The notes: generated by a model from the sequence alone, not told the origin. A stretch of 64,000 bases of DNA from an uncultured Persicobacter sp. (GCA_947498325.1 CANMKE010000016.1:44186-108185), one strand, 5' to 3'. Positions 26,863 to 35,939 are shown, numbered from the stretch's first letter. Translations and numbers: made by a program.

Positions 26863-27753
26863 ATGAAACTATTTTCAATGAACATGATGGCCGCAATCTG
26901 TATGGGTGGCCTCGCCTTAGCTTCTTGTAGCAGTGATGACAACGATGCCGCTCCTGCACAGTCAAACATTACCCTTTCAATGAATGGCCTTGATAATCTT
27001 GGTGATGATTTCGCTTATGAAGGGTGGCTGATTGTGGATGGCAGCCCGGTTTCCACAGGGACTTTCACGGTGGACGATGAAGGAAAGCTTTCACAGAATT
27101 CTTTTAACATCGACCGGTCAACACTGGAATCAGCGAGTACTTTTGTGCTTTCGATTGAACCAAGTCCTGATAATGATCCTGCGCCCGCACCAACCAAATT
27201 ATTTGCCGGCGATTTTGTAAACAATACCGCCGCTTTGGGAACTGCACCTGTTGGCAGCGATTTTCAGGAAGTGAATGGTAAATATATTGTGGCAACACCT
27301 ACGGGTACAGGCGACGAATCTGAGAAATATAGTGGCGTCTGGTTTCTGGAAATGACTTCTGCTGGCCCTGTGGCTGGTTTGAAGCTTCCAGAACTGGCCG
27401 ATGGATGGCGCTATGAAGGATGGGTGGTTGTTGATGGCACCCCTTTAACTACGGGAACATTTACTTCCGTGAATGGTGCAGATAATGCAGCGCCTTTTAG
27501 TGGAACGAATCCCGGCCCAGCATATCCTGGTGAGGATTTCCTTCAGAATGCGCCTAATGGATTGACCTTTCCTACTGATGTGAGAGGGCGTCCGGTAGTG
27601 ATCTCAGTAGAGCCTTTCCCAGACAATAGCCCTGCGCCTTTTGCATTGAAGCCGTTATTTGTACAGACTCCCGACCAGGTGGATGGGGCAGTAGAAATGA
27701 AAAATTATGTAGAGGAAAGCTTCCCAACAGGAAGCGTGAGCAGAAACTTTTAA
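26863..27753 (+). CDS. Lipoprotein with two anti-sigma-K-like (RskA C-terminal-like) repeats
   Basis: A 296-residue lipoprotein with lipobox ALASC (Cys22) followed by Ser-Ser-Asp-Asp. Two copies of one domain follow, at about 50-125 and 182-268. Each begins YEGW(L/V)(I/V)VDG, continues with TGTF, and ends with (V/I)S(I/V)EP-P-DN-PAP and a short LFA/LFV segment. This pattern resembles the C-terminal domain of anti-sigma-K factors (RskA type), but there is no N-terminal zinc anti-sigma domain and no TM anchor. A direct anti-sigma role is therefore unlikely; an exported binding role is more plausible. The start was moved to MKLFSMNMM so that the signal peptide is intact. It diverges from the two-component operon, and a strong terminator follows. 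Confidence 0.75.
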   Translation: MKLFSMNMMAAICMGGLALASCSSDDNDAAPAQSNITLSMNGLDNLGDDFAYEGWLIVDGSPVSTGTFTVDDEGKLSQNSFNIDRSTLESASTFVLSIEPSPDNDPAPAPTKLFAGDFVNNTAALGTAPVGSDFQEVNGKYIVATPTGTGDESEKYSGVWFLEMTSAGPVAGLKLPELADGWRYEGWVVVDGTPLTTGTFTSVNGADNAAPFSGTNPGPAYPGEDFLQNAPNGLTFPTDVRGRPVVISVEPFPDNSPAPFALKPLFVQTPDQVDGAVEMKNYVEESFPTGSVSRNF

Positions 27754-27766
27754 GTTTTGAAAATAG

Positions 27767-27801
27767 CGGCCCTCGCCAATGGTGGGGGCCGTTATTTTTT
27801 T
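27767..27801 (+). terminator. Rho-independent terminator after anti-sigma-like lipoprotein
   Basis: Eleven-base-pair GC-rich stem (27767-27777 with 27781-27791, two G-U pairs), tight 3-nt loop, then a T-rich tail. Confidence 0.88.
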
Positions 27802-27980
27802 GCGAAAATCAGATCTTCGTCAATTTGACGATCAAGATGATCAACTGCTATGCCTAAAATGTTCAGACGGGTTTCTGGGCGTTTTGCAGCGCCAGGTGTT
27901 TTCTCGATCTGAATCGCCTGTAGGCAAATTTCATTTTTCAGGTGTTGTAAAGCGAGCGATTTTGTGGTAATACTTTTCAT
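27792..27980 (-). CDS. Possible small protein, 62 residues
   Basis: The frame begins MKSITTKSLALQHLKNE and ends in QIDEDLIFAKK, with a composition typical of a soluble helical protein. Its stop lies in the T tract of the opposing terminator, so it fits between neighbours without overlap. It has no recognised family and only a weak purine stretch before the start. It may be the last gene before the lipoprotein terminator or a chance frame. Confidence 0.4.
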   Translation of the reverse strand: MKSITTKSLALQHLKNEICLQAIQIEKTPGAAKRPETRLNILGIAVDHLDRQIDEDLIFAKK

Positions 27981-28057
27981 ATCTTGATTTATGATGTTCG
28001 GTGATCATAAATCAAAAAGTAATCCAAATCGGCTATTTGCTTTAAAATTTATCAGAA

Positions 28058-28987
28058 TTATTCTGCATTTCCTTTTTTGATATTGGTCAGCTTATCGGCC
28101 TCAATAAATATTTTGTTGACAGCAGGTACCTCTTGTTTAATGGCATCTTCGATGGTGACTACCGTTTGCTCGATTTCCCTGGCAGTGAGCTCGTCCTTAA
28201 AATCAACTTCCACATTCAGTAAAACCTCCGAAGGTCCGAAGTATAAACTCAAAGGTCTTTTGGCGCTGTCCACATAAGGGTGCTTTTTGAGAATCATCTG
28301 AATCTTATCTACATTTTTAGAAGATAATCCCTCGCCGATCAGCAGCCCTTTACACTCTGCCGCAAAAAACAACGAAACACCTATCAGCAATAAACCAATC
28401 GATATGGAGCCAAGGCCATCGAAGTAAACAATACCGGTAACATGTCCCAAAATTACTGAAATCAGGGCAAGCACCAGACCGATACAGGCTGCCGTATCTT
28501 CAATCACAATCGCGACCGTAGAGCTGTCTTTACTTTCCCGAAGAGCCTTGATAAATGGGAGGCCATTTGTTCCTTTTTTAAATTCCTGCAAGGCCACGCG
28601 CAATGCTGAACCTTCAAAAACCAGTGCAAGAATCAGGACTACATAATTCCAGGTGGGGTTACCGAGGGGCTTGGGCTCAATCAGGTGGTGAATGCCCTCG
28701 TACAGTGCAATTCCCCCTCCGAGGGCAAAAATCATGATCGCCACCACGAAGCTCCAAAAGAAAACTTCCTTGCCATAACCAAAAGGGTGGGCATGGTCGG
28801 CAGGTCGTTGGCTTTGTTTGATGCCATATAATAATAGAACGCCATTTCCCGTATCCACAAGGGAGTGAATTCCCTCCGATAACATAGAAGATGATCCGGT
28901 AAAATAGGCGGCAACAAATTTACTGATGGCAATGCCCGTATTGGCCAATATTGCGCCGTAAATTGCTTTTTTCGATGATCCTGCCAT
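28058..28987 (-). CDS. Cation diffusion facilitator transporter (SLC30A9-like subgroup)
   Basis: A 309-residue inner-membrane metal/proton antiporter with about six TM helices and a cytosolic C-terminal domain (~215-300, with LNVEVDFKDELTA). TM2 carries the metal motif His-S-L-V-Asp in EGIHSLVDTGN. In TM5 the usual second HxxxD is replaced by IEDTAAC, as in the SLC30A9-like branch. KQSQRPADHAHPFGYGKE in the first cytosolic loop is typical of the family. Zinc, iron or manganese are possible substrates. It is a single gene. Confidence 0.9.
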   Translation of the reverse strand: MAGSSKKAIYGAILANTGIAISKFVAAYFTGSSSMLSEGIHSLVDTGNGVLLLYGIKQSQRPADHAHPFGYGKEVFFWSFVVAIMIFALGGGIALYEGIHHLIEPKPLGNPTWNYVVLILALVFEGSALRVALQEFKKGTNGLPFIKALRESKDSSTVAIVIEDTAACIGLVLALISVILGHVTGIVYFDGLGSISIGLLLIGVSLFFAAECKGLLIGEGLSSKNVDKIQMILKKHPYVDSAKRPLSLYFGPSEVLLNVEVDFKDELTAREIEQTVVTIEDAIKQEVPAVNKIFIEADKLTNIKKGNAE

Positions 28988-29043
28988 ATAATTTTAGAAG
29001 TAGGTGAGTTAGATAATAAACAAATTAAAAACTGTTGGGCACA

Positions 29044-29078
29044 AAAAAAAATCTCAGCAGTGATACTGAGATTTTTTT
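29044..29078. terminator. Terminator between CDF and repeat-protein genes
   Basis: A-rich strand, stem ATCTCAG / CTGAGAT with an 8-nt loop, and a T run on both strands, so it can act in both directions. It lies just downstream of the minus-strand gene at 29095-29910. Confidence 0.82.
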
Positions 29079-29094
29079 AGGAGTGTGTATTTTA

Positions 29095-29910
29095 TTAAGC
29101 TTCCAGGACTTGTTCTTTTTGATCCGCAAAAGCCAGAAATTCTTTCAAATTGAACTTTAGATTTTTTTGCTCTCGGTCTTTGGAATAAAAATCGATAGCA
29201 TTCTGAGGGAATTTAGCAGGACGCTGATCCGAGATCAACCATGCTCTGAATTCCTCCTCCGTAAAAGGCCCATGCTTCTTTTGATGGCTACTGATATAGG
29301 CTTTGGCAGCCCGGTAGCTTAAGTAAGCATTTTCTTCCTCGGGATTTTCATGAACAGTGATTGGGCGAGCCGGTTTTCTTAGGGGTGCTTCGGTATCTGT
29401 AGGAACAGAAAGAAACTCCCAAAGGTTAAACTTCTTACCCTGGCTCAAAAACAATGGTCCGTACGATTGATAAACGTTTGAAGGAAAACCCTTCGGACGG
29501 TGGTTTTTCAACCAATATTGAAATTGACTATTAGTGGTGAACTTGCCTCTTTTTATCTGATAATCAACGATAATTCGTTTGGCCTCCTCAAAGGGCATCA
29601 ATTTTGAAACAGGGCCTCGCTTTTTGGCAGGTCGCCCGCTTTCGTTTGGCCTGTTGCTACTTCTTGCCTTACGCTGGAAGTAAAATTTTTCAGGGCCATA
29701 AATATTTGAGGGGGATTTAGAAAGGATGAATCCAAACTTGTTTTCGAATTCATCAAAATCAACAGAGGCTAAAAAATCAGTATAATCCTGCTTGGTTCTG
29801 ATATTCAATACAGATAATATGTATTTGAAATCCTCCAAATTAGGATAAACCTGACGTGTAGTACGTACGTGAGGGCCGCGAATGCGACTCAAATCTATTT
29901 TATTTAACAT
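29095..29910 (-). CDS. Unassigned protein with two integrase-repeat-like units (paralog A)
   Basis: A 271-residue basic, soluble protein. Residues ~20-75 form an N-terminal domain (YPNLEDFKYIL, then GFILSKSPSNIYG). A linker rich in Arg/Lys/Pro follows (80-102). Two ~65-residue repeats come next (105-168 and 196-260), each with an EA-K or AAK helix start, an aromatic W(L) about 25 residues later, RP-x-x-FP, a Tyr, and a closing KFNL-x-EFL. A second gene in the window (34450-35415) has the same order of parts. The repeats recall the repeat units found in some phage-type integrases and in algal proteins, but no recombinase catalytic residues are present. The role is unknown. Confidence 0.7.
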   Translation of the reverse strand: MLNKIDLSRIRGPHVRTTRQVYPNLEDFKYILSVLNIRTKQDYTDFLASVDFDEFENKFGFILSKSPSNIYGPEKFYFQRKARSSNRPNESGRPAKKRGPVSKLMPFEEAKRIIVDYQIKRGKFTTNSQFQYWLKNHRPKGFPSNVYQSYGPLFLSQGKKFNLWEFLSVPTDTEAPLRKPARPITVHENPEEENAYLSYRAAKAYISSHQKKHGPFTEEEFRAWLISDQRPAKFPQNAIDFYSKDREQKNLKFNLKEFLAFADQKEQVLEA

Positions 29911-30668
29911 TTTGGTAGTGTTATGCTTAGTGGCCTTTCATGTAATAAGCAAAATAATTATTCATATATACTAAATTTTTTTTAATATGTCGAGCAATAG
30001 AATGATTAATTTCATTAAAAGATTCAATTCACCTACAATCTTCTCGATTATTGATTTTTCCTACTCTTTTAGTGCCCGTTTGCAGCGACTTTATTATTTT
30101 TTGCACAAAACGGATGCGCGTCATTTAAAAACCGATTTACGGATAATGTCCCCAAATGATTATTAGTAAAAGACTATTTTATTGACAGTAAGGTGGTTTA
30201 TATTAGAATATGCAAAGTATAAAAAAAGGACCAAAAAGGTGACTCATAGTTGTTTAGAATTTTATAAGTGGTACTTTTTGAATAGGGTGGTTTTTTGATG
30301 ATTGTAAGGGGTTTATCGCTCTAATTTTGATTTTTGGCCTGTTTTGAGCATAAATTATAATATGTATAAATCTATAATTTGTTGAAAAGCTAAACTATAT
30401 TTATCTCATTATGGTAGATTTTTTATATAAGTCTAAGGGTCTTTTTCTTTTGATTTGGCCTATCGATAGCGGGATAGATATAAAATTATAAATGATGATA
30501 TTGATTTTTGTTTATGATTTGAATGGGAATTGAATGACCAAATATTATTTGAGCTTTTGACTTAAATGATTCGTAAGTTGAGGGCTGTATTTTAGGAATT
30601 GGATCTTTATAAGCATTGCGCTTCAACAAAAGTCAGGAATGTGTAAATTGCAGGCTAAATATTGTCTG
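29911..30668. other. Long AT-rich gap, nothing assigned
   Basis: About 758 nt, rich in A and T, with no frame of convincing length. It holds the promoter of the minus-strand repeat protein and of hrpB. No stable GC-rich hairpin was found by eye, so any regulatory RNA here remains unproven. Confidence 0.5.
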
Positions 30669-33155
30669 ATGATTTTTGACTACCAAAATATAGATCTGCC
30701 AGTTAAGGAAGTGATTCCAGCGTTGCAGCAAAAATTGAGTGCACATAATACAGTGATCCTGAAAGCGCCCCCAGGTGCAGGGAAAAGCACCTTGTTGCCA
30801 TTAACCCTTCTGAATGAGGATTGGTGCCAGGGCCGTAAAATTTTTATGCTTGAACCCCGACGATTGGCCGCAAAATCTATCGCAGAACGGATGGCATACT
30901 TCTTAGGGGAGCCGGTTGGCCAGACGGTAGGCTACCGAGTGCGGTTTGATACCCGCGTAGGCCCAGATACTAAGATTGAAGTGCTTACGGAAGGCATCCT
31001 GACACGGATGCTGCAATCGGATAACGAACTGCCTGAGGCGGCCATGGTGATTTTTGATGAGTTTCATGAGCGGAGCCTGCATGCGGACCTGGCCATGGCT
31101 TTGTGTCGGGAAACACAGGATGTCCTCCGCCCAGACCTGAAGATTCTGGTCATGTCGGCCACCCTCGATATGCCCCAGCTGCAAAAAGGGCTGAAAGCGC
31201 CAGTCATTGAAAGTGCTGGTCGACAATACCCTGTGGAGGTGCATTATGGGGAAGATGCCGATATTCATTTGTTGCCAGATTTGGCGGCGAGAAAAATTGT
31301 GCAGGTCGCCAATCAGCATGACGGCGATATTTTGGTGTTTTTGCCTGGGCAGGGAGAAATCCGACAGGTGGAAGAGCAGCTCAAACCTTTAGGGGGTATT
31401 TTTAGCGTGATGCCACTTTATGGGCAATTGCCTTTTCGTAAACAACAGGCCGCGCTGTTCCCTGACCGAAATGGGAAAAGAAAAATAGTACTGGCCACCT
31501 CTATTGCTGAGACCTCCTTAACTATTGAGGGTATCGGAGTGGTGATCGACAGCGGTTTTGCACGGGTCGCACAATTTGACCCCAATACGGGTTTGTCAAG
31601 ACTGACCACCATTCGGCTGTCCCATGACGCTGCCGATCAGCGGGCAGGACGTGCAGGACGACTGGGGCCGGGAGTTTGTTACCGCATGTGGAGCAGGGCA
31701 ACACATGAACGCCTGCTGACGCATCGTGTTCCTGAGATCGAACAAGCGGATTTATGTGCGCTAATGCTTGATTTGGCCGCCTGGGGGATGGAGGACGCCT
31801 CGTCCCTGTTTTGGGTGAGCCCACCTCCTGCAGGCAATCTCAAACAATCACGGGAGATACTGCGAGAGCTCGAAATTATTGATGATCAAGGCCTCACAGC
31901 CCACGGGAAAGCCGTTCAGCGGGTGCCTTGTCATCCTCGGATTGCACATATGTTGATCCGTGCCAAGGAGCATGATATTTTGCCTTTGGCCACAGATTTG
32001 GCTGCTGTGCTTGAGGAAAGAGATCCATTGCCCAAAGAGGTCGGGGTGGACATCAACCTGCGGATTGAAGGCCTTCGCAGGTTCCGGAAACAGGATGGGA
32101 AAAACCGCCGATTTGGGACGATCAATAAATTATCGGCTTCCTACCGCAAGTTGTTTTCCATAAATGAGCAAAACGGTTTGGTGGATATGTATGAGGTGGG
32201 TTGGTTGTTGGCCAATGCCTACCCTGAGCGTATTGCCTGCGCCCGCCCAGGAAACAACGCGCAGTTTCAGCTCGCCAATGGGAAAATTGCCATGATTGGT
32301 CATCGTGATGAGTTGGCGCACGAAGCATGGCTCGCTGTGGCGCATATTGACGCCCGCGAGGGGATGGGGAAAGTTTTTATGGCCTCACCGCTCGACCCGA
32401 AAGATTTAATCAATATGCTGAAGAAAAAGCGTACTGTTCGCTGGGATCATGATGAGGAGTGCGTGCAGGCTTGTGAAGAATTACGCATTGGTAGCATTGT
32501 GTTAAAATCCACGCCCCTGGCCGAGGTCGAGGAAGAAGAGGTTCAGCAGGTTTTACTGGAAGTCCTGCGGCGTGAAGGGGGGCACATGCTGAATTTTTCT
32601 GATGATGTAAAGCAATGGCAGGCAAGGGTGATGTCCTGTGCCACTTGGCACCCCGAAGAAGATTGGCCTGAAGTAAGTACCGAAGCGCTGCTTTCAACGG
32701 TTGACTCATGGCTTTCACCTTACCTTCAGGGGGTGCGTAAAGCGAAACAGCTTTATAAACTGGACCTGATGGAGGTCTTACAGTTTTCACTTTCCCACGA
32801 GCAGCAAGGGATGTTGGAGCGTCGTTGTCCTATGAGAATAGAAGTGCCGAGTGGTTCAAAGATCAAGCTGCAATATCAGCAGGATGGGAGTTCGCCTGTG
32901 CTGGCGGTGAGGCTGCAGGAAGTTTTTGGTCTGCACGATACCCCCAAAGTGAACCACGGCCAACAGTCGGTATTAATGCATTTGCTTTCACCAGGTTTTA
33001 AACCTGTTCAAATTACTTCCGACTTGCAGAGCTTTTGGGCAAATGCCTATTTTGAAGTGAAAAAAGACCTGAAACGCCGCTACCCTAAACACAGCTGGCC
33101 AGACGATCCGCATGAAGCCATAGCAATTAGTGGGGTGAGGCGGAAAAAAGGCTGA
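30669..33155 (+). CDS. hrpB: ATP-dependent helicase HrpB
   Basis: An 828-residue DEAH-box helicase of the HrpB group. Walker A is APPGAGKSTLLPL near residue 40; the Walker B variant is DEFHERSL rather than DEAH, as is typical for HrpB; motif III is MSATLD; motif VI is DQRAGRAGR. The HrpB C-terminal extension follows. The ATG at 30669 was chosen over one 30 nt upstream because it aligns with the family start and the extra ten residues are not conserved-looking. Its cellular role is not settled in any species known to me; RNA binding and unwinding are inferred. The gene stands alone between long AT-rich spacers. Confidence 0.93.
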   Translation: MIFDYQNIDLPVKEVIPALQQKLSAHNTVILKAPPGAGKSTLLPLTLLNEDWCQGRKIFMLEPRRLAAKSIAERMAYFLGEPVGQTVGYRVRFDTRVGPDTKIEVLTEGILTRMLQSDNELPEAAMVIFDEFHERSLHADLAMALCRETQDVLRPDLKILVMSATLDMPQLQKGLKAPVIESAGRQYPVEVHYGEDADIHLLPDLAARKIVQVANQHDGDILVFLPGQGEIRQVEEQLKPLGGIFSVMPLYGQLPFRKQQAALFPDRNGKRKIVLATSIAETSLTIEGIGVVIDSGFARVAQFDPNTGLSRLTTIRLSHDAADQRAGRAGRLGPGVCYRMWSRATHERLLTHRVPEIEQADLCALMLDLAAWGMEDASSLFWVSPPPAGNLKQSREILRELEIIDDQGLTAHGKAVQRVPCHPRIAHMLIRAKEHDILPLATDLAAVLEERDPLPKEVGVDINLRIEGLRRFRKQDGKNRRFGTINKLSASYRKLFSINEQNGLVDMYEVGWLLANAYPERIACARPGNNAQFQLANGKIAMIGHRDELAHEAWLAVAHIDAREGMGKVFMASPLDPKDLINMLKKKRTVRWDHDEECVQACEELRIGSIVLKSTPLAEVEEEEVQQVLLEVLRREGGHMLNFSDDVKQWQARVMSCATWHPEEDWPEVSTEALLSTVDSWLSPYLQGVRKAKQLYKLDLMEVLQFSLSHEQQGMLERRCPMRIEVPSGSKIKLQYQQDGSSPVLAVRLQEVFGLHDTPKVNHGQQSVLMHLLSPGFKPVQITSDLQSFWANAYFEVKKDLKRRYPKHSWPDDPHEAIAISGVRRKKG

Positions 33156-33331
33156 ATTCATTAAGTTATTTAATATATAATTAAGAATATTGTATTTAGG
33201 ATTCAATGTGTTCAATAAAAACACCTAAAGAGAACGTGTTGAAATAAATTAGCGTTCTAACCTTATGTCTGAATCTTAAATTCGTCATCCATAAAATGAC
33301 GATATTGAACTATTAAGCAGAATAAAGAAGT

Positions 33332-34402
33332 ATGGATAAAGGAAATAATTATGCACTGATTATGGCTGGTGGTGTCGGTTCCCGACTTTGGCCATTAAGT
33401 AAGTCTGAAAAACCGAAGCAATTCCTTGATTTGCTCGGTATGGGTCGTTCATTGCTGCAATTAACATTTGATCGCCTGGCGAAGGTGTGCCATGAAGATA
33501 ATATTTATATTATCACCAATGAGCAGTATGCAGGCCTGGTACAGGAGCAGTTGCCCAATATTAGCAGTGAGCAGATTTTGGCGGAGCCAGTGTTAAGAAA
33601 TACCGCGCCTTGTATCGCTTATGCAGCGCATAAAATTGCCTCAAAAAATCCTGAAGCCAATATGGTTGTCGCTCCCGCCGACCACCTGATTTTAAATGAA
33701 ACCTCCTTCGTTGATGCAGTGAAATATGCTTTTAATATCACTGCCAAAGATGATGTGTTGGTTACCTTTGGAATTCAGCCTTCCCGCCCAGATACGGGCT
33801 ATGGTTATATTGAATATGACAAAACCGCTGAAGGCCTGACCGAAGTGATTCAGTTTAAGGAAAAGCCAAACCTTGAAGTGGCCAAGCAATTTCTTGCAGA
33901 AGGTGGATTTTTGTGGAACTCAGGGATTTTTGCCTGGTCTGTTAAGTCGATTATCAGTAGCCTTGGAAAGAATGCGCCAGAAATCAACGGGATTTTTGAA
34001 AACATTCAGTATTATTCTTCTCAGGAAATTCCTCAGATTGCCGAAGGTTACCAAGTATGTCCTTCAGATTCGGTGGATTATGCCATCCTTGAAAAAGCGG
34101 ACAACGTAAAGGTGTTACCCGTACAGTTTAACTGGTCAGATCTTGGAACGTGGAAGTCAATTTATGAAAATAAAGAATATGACTTTGATAAAAATGCGGT
34201 TCACGGTAATGTGGTAACAGAAAATACGAATAACTGCCTGATCAAAGTTCGTGATGGTAAATTGGCAGTAGTGAAAGGATTAGAGAACTTTATCGTTGTT
34301 GATGAAAATGATGTTCTTGTGATTTGCCCGAAAGACGAAGAGCAATCCATTAAAGACATATATACCAAAATCAAAGATACAGTAAATAAAAATTTTATTT
34401 AA
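33332..34402 (+). CDS. manC: Mannose-1-phosphate guanylyltransferase
   Basis: A 356-residue enzyme that makes GDP-mannose from GTP and mannose-1-phosphate, feeding polysaccharide, LPS or GDP-fucose routes. The nucleotidyltransferase signature MAGGVGSRLWPLSKSEKPKQF-like stretch is at residues ~11-31, followed by APADH and WNSGIF motifs. It has only the transferase and a short beta-helix end, without the fused phosphomannose isomerase domain of longer ManC proteins, so the isomerase must be encoded elsewhere. It is a single gene with GAAG before its start and a terminator after. Confidence 0.92.
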   Translation: MDKGNNYALIMAGGVGSRLWPLSKSEKPKQFLDLLGMGRSLLQLTFDRLAKVCHEDNIYIITNEQYAGLVQEQLPNISSEQILAEPVLRNTAPCIAYAAHKIASKNPEANMVVAPADHLILNETSFVDAVKYAFNITAKDDVLVTFGIQPSRPDTGYGYIEYDKTAEGLTEVIQFKEKPNLEVAKQFLAEGGFLWNSGIFAWSVKSIISSLGKNAPEINGIFENIQYYSSQEIPQIAEGYQVCPSDSVDYAILEKADNVKVLPVQFNWSDLGTWKSIYENKEYDFDKNAVHGNVVTENTNNCLIKVRDGKLAVVKGLENFIVVDENDVLVICPKDEEQSIKDIYTKIKDTVNKNFI

Positions 34403-34422
34403 TTATATAAAAATATTGATAT

Positions 34423-34452
34423 AAAAAAGGTCGTGTTAAGCGACCTTTTTTA
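34423..34452. terminator. Bidirectional terminator between manC and paralog B
   Basis: Eleven-base-pair stem AAAAAAGGTCG / CGACCTTTTTT with a 7-nt loop. The stop codon of the minus-strand gene lies in the right arm, so one hairpin serves both convergent genes. Confidence 0.85.
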
Positions 34453-35415
34453 TTTGCCATGTAAAAAATGGAGCAAATTGAATCTTTTGCCTTTCTTGCT
34501 GAGCTCTTTGGTGTATTCTGTCAAGGGGTTGTGAGGAAAGCGTGCTGGACGATGTTTGTTCAGCCAGTCGGTGAACTCTTTACGGCTCTCAATCGGGTGA
34601 TTTTTTTCCTGCCAGTTCTCGATATATTTTTTTGCTTCCTGATAATTCATCGCTGGAGCATCTTCTTCAAGTATTTCTTCAGCAGTTAATGGATAAGCAA
34701 GGTCTGCGGTGCTTTTGTCTCTTTTGGTGAACAAGGCATTGAGGGCTGCTTTAGGATCCTGAGCAATTTTTTTCTTTGCTTCATTATTGATCTGTGGGAT
34801 AAAAGCATCGATTCTCGGCTCTTCAGAAGCGGAGACAACCACCTTCTTTGCAGCAGCTGGTTTCTTCTTCCGGGCAAAAGAATGGCCAAGGAAATTGGTC
34901 AGGCTGAAGCGCTGGGCAGGATATTCGGCTTTGAATGTTTTATTGACATCCAGCGGGAAGGTTTTCGGCGCAACGGTTTGTACCCAATCTTCGAAAGCGG
35001 CTTTGGATTTAAATTCACCATGAGTGCTGATATAATCCCGAGTGAATTTTTTGGCCTCATCGTAATTCATCATCTGCAAAGTGGAAGATTTTTTTGCAGG
35101 TTTTGCAGGTGTGATTTTTGGCTGATTTGCTTGAGGTGCAGCGTCTTTTTTTACCGCACTGGTATTTTTAAAACCTTTGATAGAACCGTAGGCGGCGTAG
35201 GGTGATTTAGGGAGCACAAAACCCCAAAGTGACTGACATTGTGATGGCTCTGCTTGTTGATATATACGACGATAACCATCAATACAATTGATATCCAAAG
35301 TTTTCAAAATTTGTATAAAATCTGTTTTTATTGGATATATTTTTGATTTTGTTTTTATCCTTTTTTCTGAAAAATCAATAGATGCTATGGCATCCTTTAC
35401 ACTTTTATCTAACAT
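34450..35415 (-). CDS. Unassigned protein with two integrase-repeat-like units (paralog B)
   Basis: A 321-residue basic protein with the same plan as the gene at 29095-29910. The N-terminal domain (~25-80) has YPIKTDFIQILKTLDI and GFVLPKSPYAAYG. A Lys/Pro/Ala linker follows, then repeat 1 (~115-177, MNYDEAKKF, FEDWV, P-x-x-FP, RFSLTNFL). A long charged linker (~180-253) leads to repeat 2 (~255-318, MNYQEAKKY, FTDWL, RPARFP, RFNLLHFL). The alanine/lysine-rich linkers suggest nucleic-acid or polyanion binding. There is no signal, TM segment or catalytic motif. Divergence from paralog A is clear outside the motifs, so the duplication is not recent. Confidence 0.7.
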   Translation of the reverse strand: MLDKSVKDAIASIDFSEKRIKTKSKIYPIKTDFIQILKTLDINCIDGYRRIYQQAEPSQCQSLWGFVLPKSPYAAYGSIKGFKNTSAVKKDAAPQANQPKITPAKPAKKSSTLQMMNYDEAKKFTRDYISTHGEFKSKAAFEDWVQTVAPKTFPLDVNKTFKAEYPAQRFSLTNFLGHSFARKKKPAAAKKVVVSASEEPRIDAFIPQINNEAKKKIAQDPKAALNALFTKRDKSTADLAYPLTAEEILEEDAPAMNYQEAKKYIENWQEKNHPIESRKEFTDWLNKHRPARFPHNPLTEYTKELSKKGKRFNLLHFLHGK

Positions 35416-35663
35416 GTTCTTTACTCAAACAAGTATTTTGTTGACATAAACGCACACTGTTTTAAAAATTTACGGGGACGTAAATAAGTATGCTATTAAA
35501 GAGAATTGGAATTTGTTATCCGCAAATATATTGATCTTTACGCAAAGAAGATCCTTTATGTTCGCAAGCGTAGAAGAGTTTGTGGACAATGCTCGAAATT
35601 AATTCAAATTTTGAGAAATAACTAATCAGTGGGCTGAAAATGAAGCCACAGAAAACTTTGGGC
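35416..35663. other. Intergenic stretch upstream of paralog B
   Basis: AT-rich; presumably holds the promoter for the minus-strand repeat protein. No coding frame is convincing. Confidence 0.4.
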
Positions 35664-35703
35664 ACAAAAAAAAGGAAGCCCAAGTGTGTTTGGCTTCCTT
35701 TCA
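35664..35703 (-). terminator. Rho-independent terminator of the 73-residue protein gene
   Basis: On the minus strand, stem GAAAGGAAGCC / GGGCTTCCTTT-like is followed by eight or more T. It begins about 15 nt after that gene's stop codon. Confidence 0.82.
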
Positions 35704-35717
35704 ATACTGTTATAAGT

Positions 35718-35939
35718 TTACGCGAAGATGAGACTATCCACCTTTTTCACAAAGTCGGCACAAGTAATCAGCGTATCACCCGTTCGTTCATTTTTGATCG
35801 TAACGTTGCCTTTCTTGGCATAAAGAAAGCTGCCTTCTTGTGTTTGAATGTACTCATCCTCATTAAAAATACGAATTACGCGATAAACGTCCTTCGTTGG
35901 AGGACTGATCAAGTTTACTTTTTCTTCTAAATGTAGCAT
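35718..35939 (-). CDS. Small hypothetical protein, 73 residues
   Basis: A small soluble protein starting MLHLEEKVNLISPPTKDVYRV and ending in FVKKVDSLIFA. It looks like a short beta-rich fold (FLYAKKGNVTIKNERTG). AAGGGA just before the ATG is a good ribosome site for this phylum, and the gene has its own terminator, so it is very probably real. No family was recognised. Confidence 0.72.
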   Translation of the reverse strand: MLHLEEKVNLISPPTKDVYRVIRIFNEDEYIQTQEGSFLYAKKGNVTIKNERTGDTLITCADFVKKVDSLIFA

